A DNA stretch of 64,000 nucleotides from Streptomyces sp. SID12488 (GTDB lineage: Bacteria; Actinomycetota; Actinomycetes; Streptomycetales; Streptomycetaceae), in contig NZ_JAAGLT010000016.1 of NCBI RefSeq assembly GCF_010548275.1, positions 124,001 to 188,000 of the forward strand, written 5' to 3'. Shown piece by piece: positions 61,183 through 64,000 of this stretch. The notes below the pieces were generated by a model. That model was not told the DNA's origin. It saw only the letters and a program-made list of their open reading frames with translations, and made no database searches. Numbering within the stretch: position 1 is the first letter of the stretch; every line of letters starts with the position of its first letter. A program made the position numbers and the translations under genes.

Positions 61183-62877
61183 ATGACCAGCACTGAGACT
61201 GCGGATCCCCGCCGCTGGTGGATCCTCGGTGTGCTCTCGCTCGCCCTGTTCGCGATCGTGCTCAACAACGGCCTGCTCAACGTGGCCATCCCCCAGATGA
61301 TGCGGAGCCTGGACGCCGACGTCGGCCAGATCCAGTTCATCGTGGACGGCTACGCCCTGGCCCTCGCCGGGGCGCTGCTCACCGCCGGAACGCTCTCCGA
61401 CCGCTACGGCCACAAGCGCGCGGTCCTGCTCGGGACCAGCGTCTTCGGCCTGGGTTCGCTGGTCGGCATGACCGCGGACGGGGCCGGCCAGCTGATCGGG
61501 GCGCGAGTCCTGATGGGGCTGGGCGCGGCGTGCATCATGCCGGGCACGCTCGCCGTCCTGGTCGATGTCTTTCCCCCGGCCGAGCGGGCCCGGGCGATCG
61601 GTGTGTGGAGCGGCTCCTCCGCGCTGGGGGTCGCGGCCGGTCCGGTTGTCGGCGGCGCCCTGGTCAGCCACTTCTGGTGGGGGTCGATCTTCCTGGTGAA
61701 CCTGCTGCCGGTGGCCGTGGTGGTCGTCGCCGGAGTTCTGCTGCTGCCCGAGTCCGCCGATCCCTCGCCACGCCGCCCCGACCCGCTCGGCGCACTGCTC
61801 GGCACGGGTGTCATGGTGGGGCTGGTCTTCGGGACGATCCAGGCGTCGAAACACGGCTGGGCCGGCGCGGGGCCGGTCGTCGGCTTCACGGTGGCCGCCG
61901 TCGCGGGCGTCTGCTTCGTGCTGTGGGAGCGCCGGCACCCGCACCCCATGGTGGACTTCGCCCTCCTTCGCCGGGCACCGTTCATCGGGGCGAGCGTGAG
62001 CATCATGCTGCTGATGTTCGGCCTGGCGGGCACGCTCTTCGTACTCACCCAGCGGCTGCAGTTCGCCTTCGGCTACGGGGCGCTGCGAGCCGGGCTCGCG
62101 GTGATGCCCGTGGCGTTCGCCGTCCTGCTCGGCACGCTGCTGTGTTCCGCGCTGGTCCGCCGGATCGGACCCGGCGGAAGCGTGGCCGTCGGCCTGGCAC
62201 TCGGCGCGACGGGTGTGCTGGTCCTCGGCCGGGTGGGCGAGGGCTATCCGCCGGTGCTCGTCGGGCTGCTCCTGGCCGGGACCGGCTTCGGGCTGGCCAT
62301 GGGGCCCACCACGGACGTGGTGATGTCCCTGGTCCCGCCGGAGAGGTCCGGTGCGACCGGTTCGCTGGACATGACCATGCAGGAGTTCGGCAACGCGCTG
62401 GGCGTCGCCGTGGTCGGCAGCGTGCTCGCCCACAGCTACACGAGTGAGATGTCCCGGTCCGGTCAGCCGCAGGCGGCGAGGCACACGCTGGACAACGCCC
62501 TGACCCTCGCCGAACGCACCGGAGGCGACGCGGGCCAGGCCCTCGCCGCGACCGCGCGAGCGGCCTTCGACCACGCCGCCGGGGTCGGACTGACCACGGC
62601 GGCGGCCGTCGTGGCGGGCGGCGCGGTGGTCGCCGCGCTGCTGATGCCGGGCCGCGCGAACACGCTCGGCGCATCGGGCGAAGCGGAGGTGTCCACCGAG
62701 TCCGATGGAACCGGAGGACCCGGCACGACCGACGGCCCGGGCGGAACCCGTACCCGAAGCGAGAACGGTGTGCCCGGTGGCGGGCCCGGCGCTACGGAGG
62801 CCGGACCCGCCCTGGACACCGTGGGGCCCGGGACCCCGATGCCGGAGGTCCCTTCCCGGCACACGCCCGTCCGCTGA
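61183..62877 (+). CDS. DHA2-family (14-helix) MFS drug exporter
   Basis: 564 residues from ATG 61183 with GGAGG eight bases upstream. Motif A GTLSDRYGHKRAVLLG, motif C GPVVGGALVSHFWWGSIFLVN and about 14 helices mark the EmrB/QacA type. The last 60 residues are a disordered Gly/Thr/Pro-rich tail. It probably exports the cluster product. Hairpins at 63008-63032 and 63333-63379 follow. Confidence 0.92.
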   Translation: MTSTETADPRRWWILGVLSLALFAIVLNNGLLNVAIPQMMRSLDADVGQIQFIVDGYALALAGALLTAGTLSDRYGHKRAVLLGTSVFGLGSLVGMTADGAGQLIGARVLMGLGAACIMPGTLAVLVDVFPPAERARAIGVWSGSSALGVAAGPVVGGALVSHFWWGSIFLVNLLPVAVVVVAGVLLLPESADPSPRRPDPLGALLGTGVMVGLVFGTIQASKHGWAGAGPVVGFTVAAVAGVCFVLWERRHPHPMVDFALLRRAPFIGASVSIMLLMFGLAGTLFVLTQRLQFAFGYGALRAGLAVMPVAFAVLLGTLLCSALVRRIGPGGSVAVGLALGATGVLVLGRVGEGYPPVLVGLLLAGTGFGLAMGPTTDVVMSLVPPERSGATGSLDMTMQEFGNALGVAVVGSVLAHSYTSEMSRSGQPQAARHTLDNALTLAERTGGDAGQALAATARAAFDHAAGVGLTTAAAVVAGGAVVAALLMPGRANTLGASGEAEVSTESDGTGGPGTTDGPGGTRTRSENGVPGGGPGATEAGPALDTVGPGTPMPEVPSRHTPVR

Positions 62878-63007
62878 GCGGCCCTGGTGCGGTGGCTCGG
62901 GTGAAGGCGCCCGTACGGCTCGCGAGTCGAGTGCGTCACCGTGCTTCCCGGCGGAGCGCTCGGAGCCTGCGACCGCACCGTTCCTGTGGGCTGAGCGGGA
63001 GTGAGTC

Positions 63008-63032
63008 CCGTTCGGCCGCGCGCCCCGAACGG
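63008..63032 (+). terminator. Hairpin after the DHA2 exporter
   Basis: CCGTTCGG (63008-63015) and CCGAACGG (63025-63032) pair perfectly, 130 bp past the stop. A GGGGG-TGCT-CCCCC stem follows at 63052-63065. No gene is seen in 62878-63428. Confidence 0.5.
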
Positions 63033-63332
63033 TCTTGGGCGATCCCGCAGAGGGGGTGCTCCCCCGGTCCCCGGCGTACTCGACCCCGGGTGGCGACACG
63101 CATCGTCTGCGTGGTCCGGGCCGGGGAGCCCCCCGCGGCCGGAGACCGCTGATGGAAACAGCCCTGTGCGACCCGGCCAGTCGGGTACGGCCAGAAGCGA
63201 CGGGGAGGCCCTGAACCATCTCTCTGGTGGAGCAGGGCCCCGCACGCGTTCGCGTCGAACTCCCGTCGCCCGTAAGCCCGGTGGGCCTCACGCGTGAGGC
63301 CGGTGGCACCGGTCGGCACGGATCCCGGCAGT

Positions 63333-63379
63333 CGAACGGCCGCCTCTCCGCTGCGAGTTCGCGGAGAGGCGGCCGTTCG
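63333..63379. terminator. Strong bidirectional terminator before the thioesterase 3' end
   Basis: A 19-bp perfect inverted repeat (63333-63351 with 63361-63379), core GGCCGCCTCTCCGC, around a 9-nt loop between convergent genes. Confidence 0.9.
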
Positions 63380-63428
63380 GGGTGCTCGCCCGGGCTCCCG
63401 GGCAGGCGCCCGCACCGGAGGCCGGCGG

Positions 63429-64000
63429 TCAGTCGCTCGGCGCTCCCACCAGGTCCATGCCGAGCAGGTCGGCGATGTCGGTGTACCGGCTCAGCACCTC
63501 CGAGAGCCGGTCGAGGAAGACGCTCTCCTTGTCCCGGATGAAGAAGTGACCGCCCGGCACCACCACGGTCTCGCAGTCACCGTTGGTGGAGTACAGGGAC
63601 CACTCCTGTATCTCCGGGACGGTCACCAGCCGGTCATCGGCCCCGGCGAAGGTGTGCAGCGGAACGGGCAGCGGGGTACGGTCCACGCTCCCCGCACCGT
63701 CGCAGAGCATCAGGTCGCCCCTGACGACGGGCAGCAGCGCCGCAAGCCACTCCGGGCGGTCCAGCAGCACCCGGGGCAGGCCTCCCAACGCGGCCAGCCC
63801 GCGCACCAGTTCCATGTCGTCGGCCACATAGCCGTGGGTGATCGGCGGGGCGGGCAGGTGCGGGGCACGGTGGGCGCCGAGGAGAAGCGCGAGAGGCAGC
63901 CGTTCGCCTCGGGCCCGGCGGTGCTGGGCCAGGGCGAAGGCGACGAGGGCGCCCATGCTGTGCCCGTACAGCACGTACGGGCCCTCGAGTTGCTCGCCGA
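63429..64000 (-). CDS. Type II thioesterase, 5' end outside window
   Basis: At least 190 residues, open to the right edge. The nucleophile motif YGHSMGALVAFALA is near the visible start, the catalytic Asp is probably in FAGADDRLVT, and the His is in VVPGGHFFIRD. These alpha/beta-hydrolases release misprimed or stalled acyl groups from carrier proteins in polyketide and peptide assembly lines. Its presence implies PKS or NRPS modules further right, since none are inside the window. Confidence 0.92.
   Translation of the reverse strand, partial: GEQLEGPYVLYGHSMGALVAFALAQHRRARGERLPLALLLGAHRAPHLPAPPITHGYVADDMELVRGLAALGGLPRVLLDRPEWLAALLPVVRGDLMLCDGAGSVDRTPLPVPLHTFAGADDRLVTVPEIQEWSLYSTNGDCETVVVPGGHFFIRDKESVFLDRLSEVLSRYTDIADLLGMDLVGAPSD

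Overview
The window is high-GC actinomycete DNA, almost certainly Streptomyces or a close relative. Coding is very G+C-rich with strong third-position bias, GTG and TTG starts and 4-bp start/stop overlaps are common, and the gene content is typical: a PAS/GAF/PP2C phosphatase, many secreted FG-GAP and RHS proteins, lipoproteins, a family 2A encapsulin and a specialised-metabolite cluster. No rRNA, tRNA, CRISPR array or intact insertion sequence was seen.

Layout. 1-7.9 kb: the tail of a TerD-like protein, a SpoIIE-type phosphatase with PAS and GAF sensors, an SRPBCC protein, a secreted FG-GAP protein, and a divergent alpha/beta-hydrolase/TetR pair sharing twin 15-bp operators. 8.0-15.6 kb: a seven-gene minus-strand block of glutamine-synthetase-like, GlxB/GlxC/GlxD-like, a covalent-flavin amine oxidase, an XRE-cupin regulator and an ammonium transporter. 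Together these look like an amine (perhaps methylamine) assimilation operon. 15.8-18.7 kb: a family 2A encapsulin shell gene overlapping its cargo, a SufS-type cysteine desulfurase with a ~240-residue disordered, repeat-bearing N-terminal extension, with a divergent LysR regulator. 20.5-24.2 kb: a NitT/TauT-type ABC importer with two permeases. 24.3-31.7 kb: a MacAB-like lipoprotein/adaptor/ATPase/permease operon facing a two-component system plus GerMN-like lipoprotein. 31.7-46.8 kb: secreted proteins and an AT-richer polymorphic-toxin locus. It holds an RHS protein of about 2,700 residues with a ricin-type lectin insert, Hint domain and nuclease-like tip, coupled by a 4-bp overlap to a SuFu immunity gene, with a second small putative immunity gene downstream and a divergent DNRLRE/FG-GAP protein.

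47-64 kb is the left part of a biosynthetic gene cluster that runs off the right edge: MMPL exporter, SRPBCC cyclase-like protein, FAD monooxygenase, P450, small membrane protein, KASIII-like protein, a fused PLP-decarboxylase-ACP, acyl/aminoacyl-AMP ligase, second KASIII-like protein, two MFS exporters and a type II thioesterase. The logic is activation of an amino acid by the ligase, loading on the fused ACP, decarboxylation there (as in BtrK or VinO systems), then handling by the KASIII-like enzymes and oxidation. Upstream of nearly every transcription unit in this cluster lie heptamers close to GCTNNAG repeated at exactly 11-bp spacing, the signature of a SARP-type activator. No regulator gene is inside the window, so it is expected to the right.

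The strongest leads are the SARP-like regulon map of an unfamiliar decarboxylase-ACP/KASIII cluster, the encapsulated cysteine desulfurase with duplicated loading motifs, and the amine-assimilation operon in which a monomeric covalent-flavin oxidase seems to replace the multisubunit N-methylglutamate dehydrogenase.
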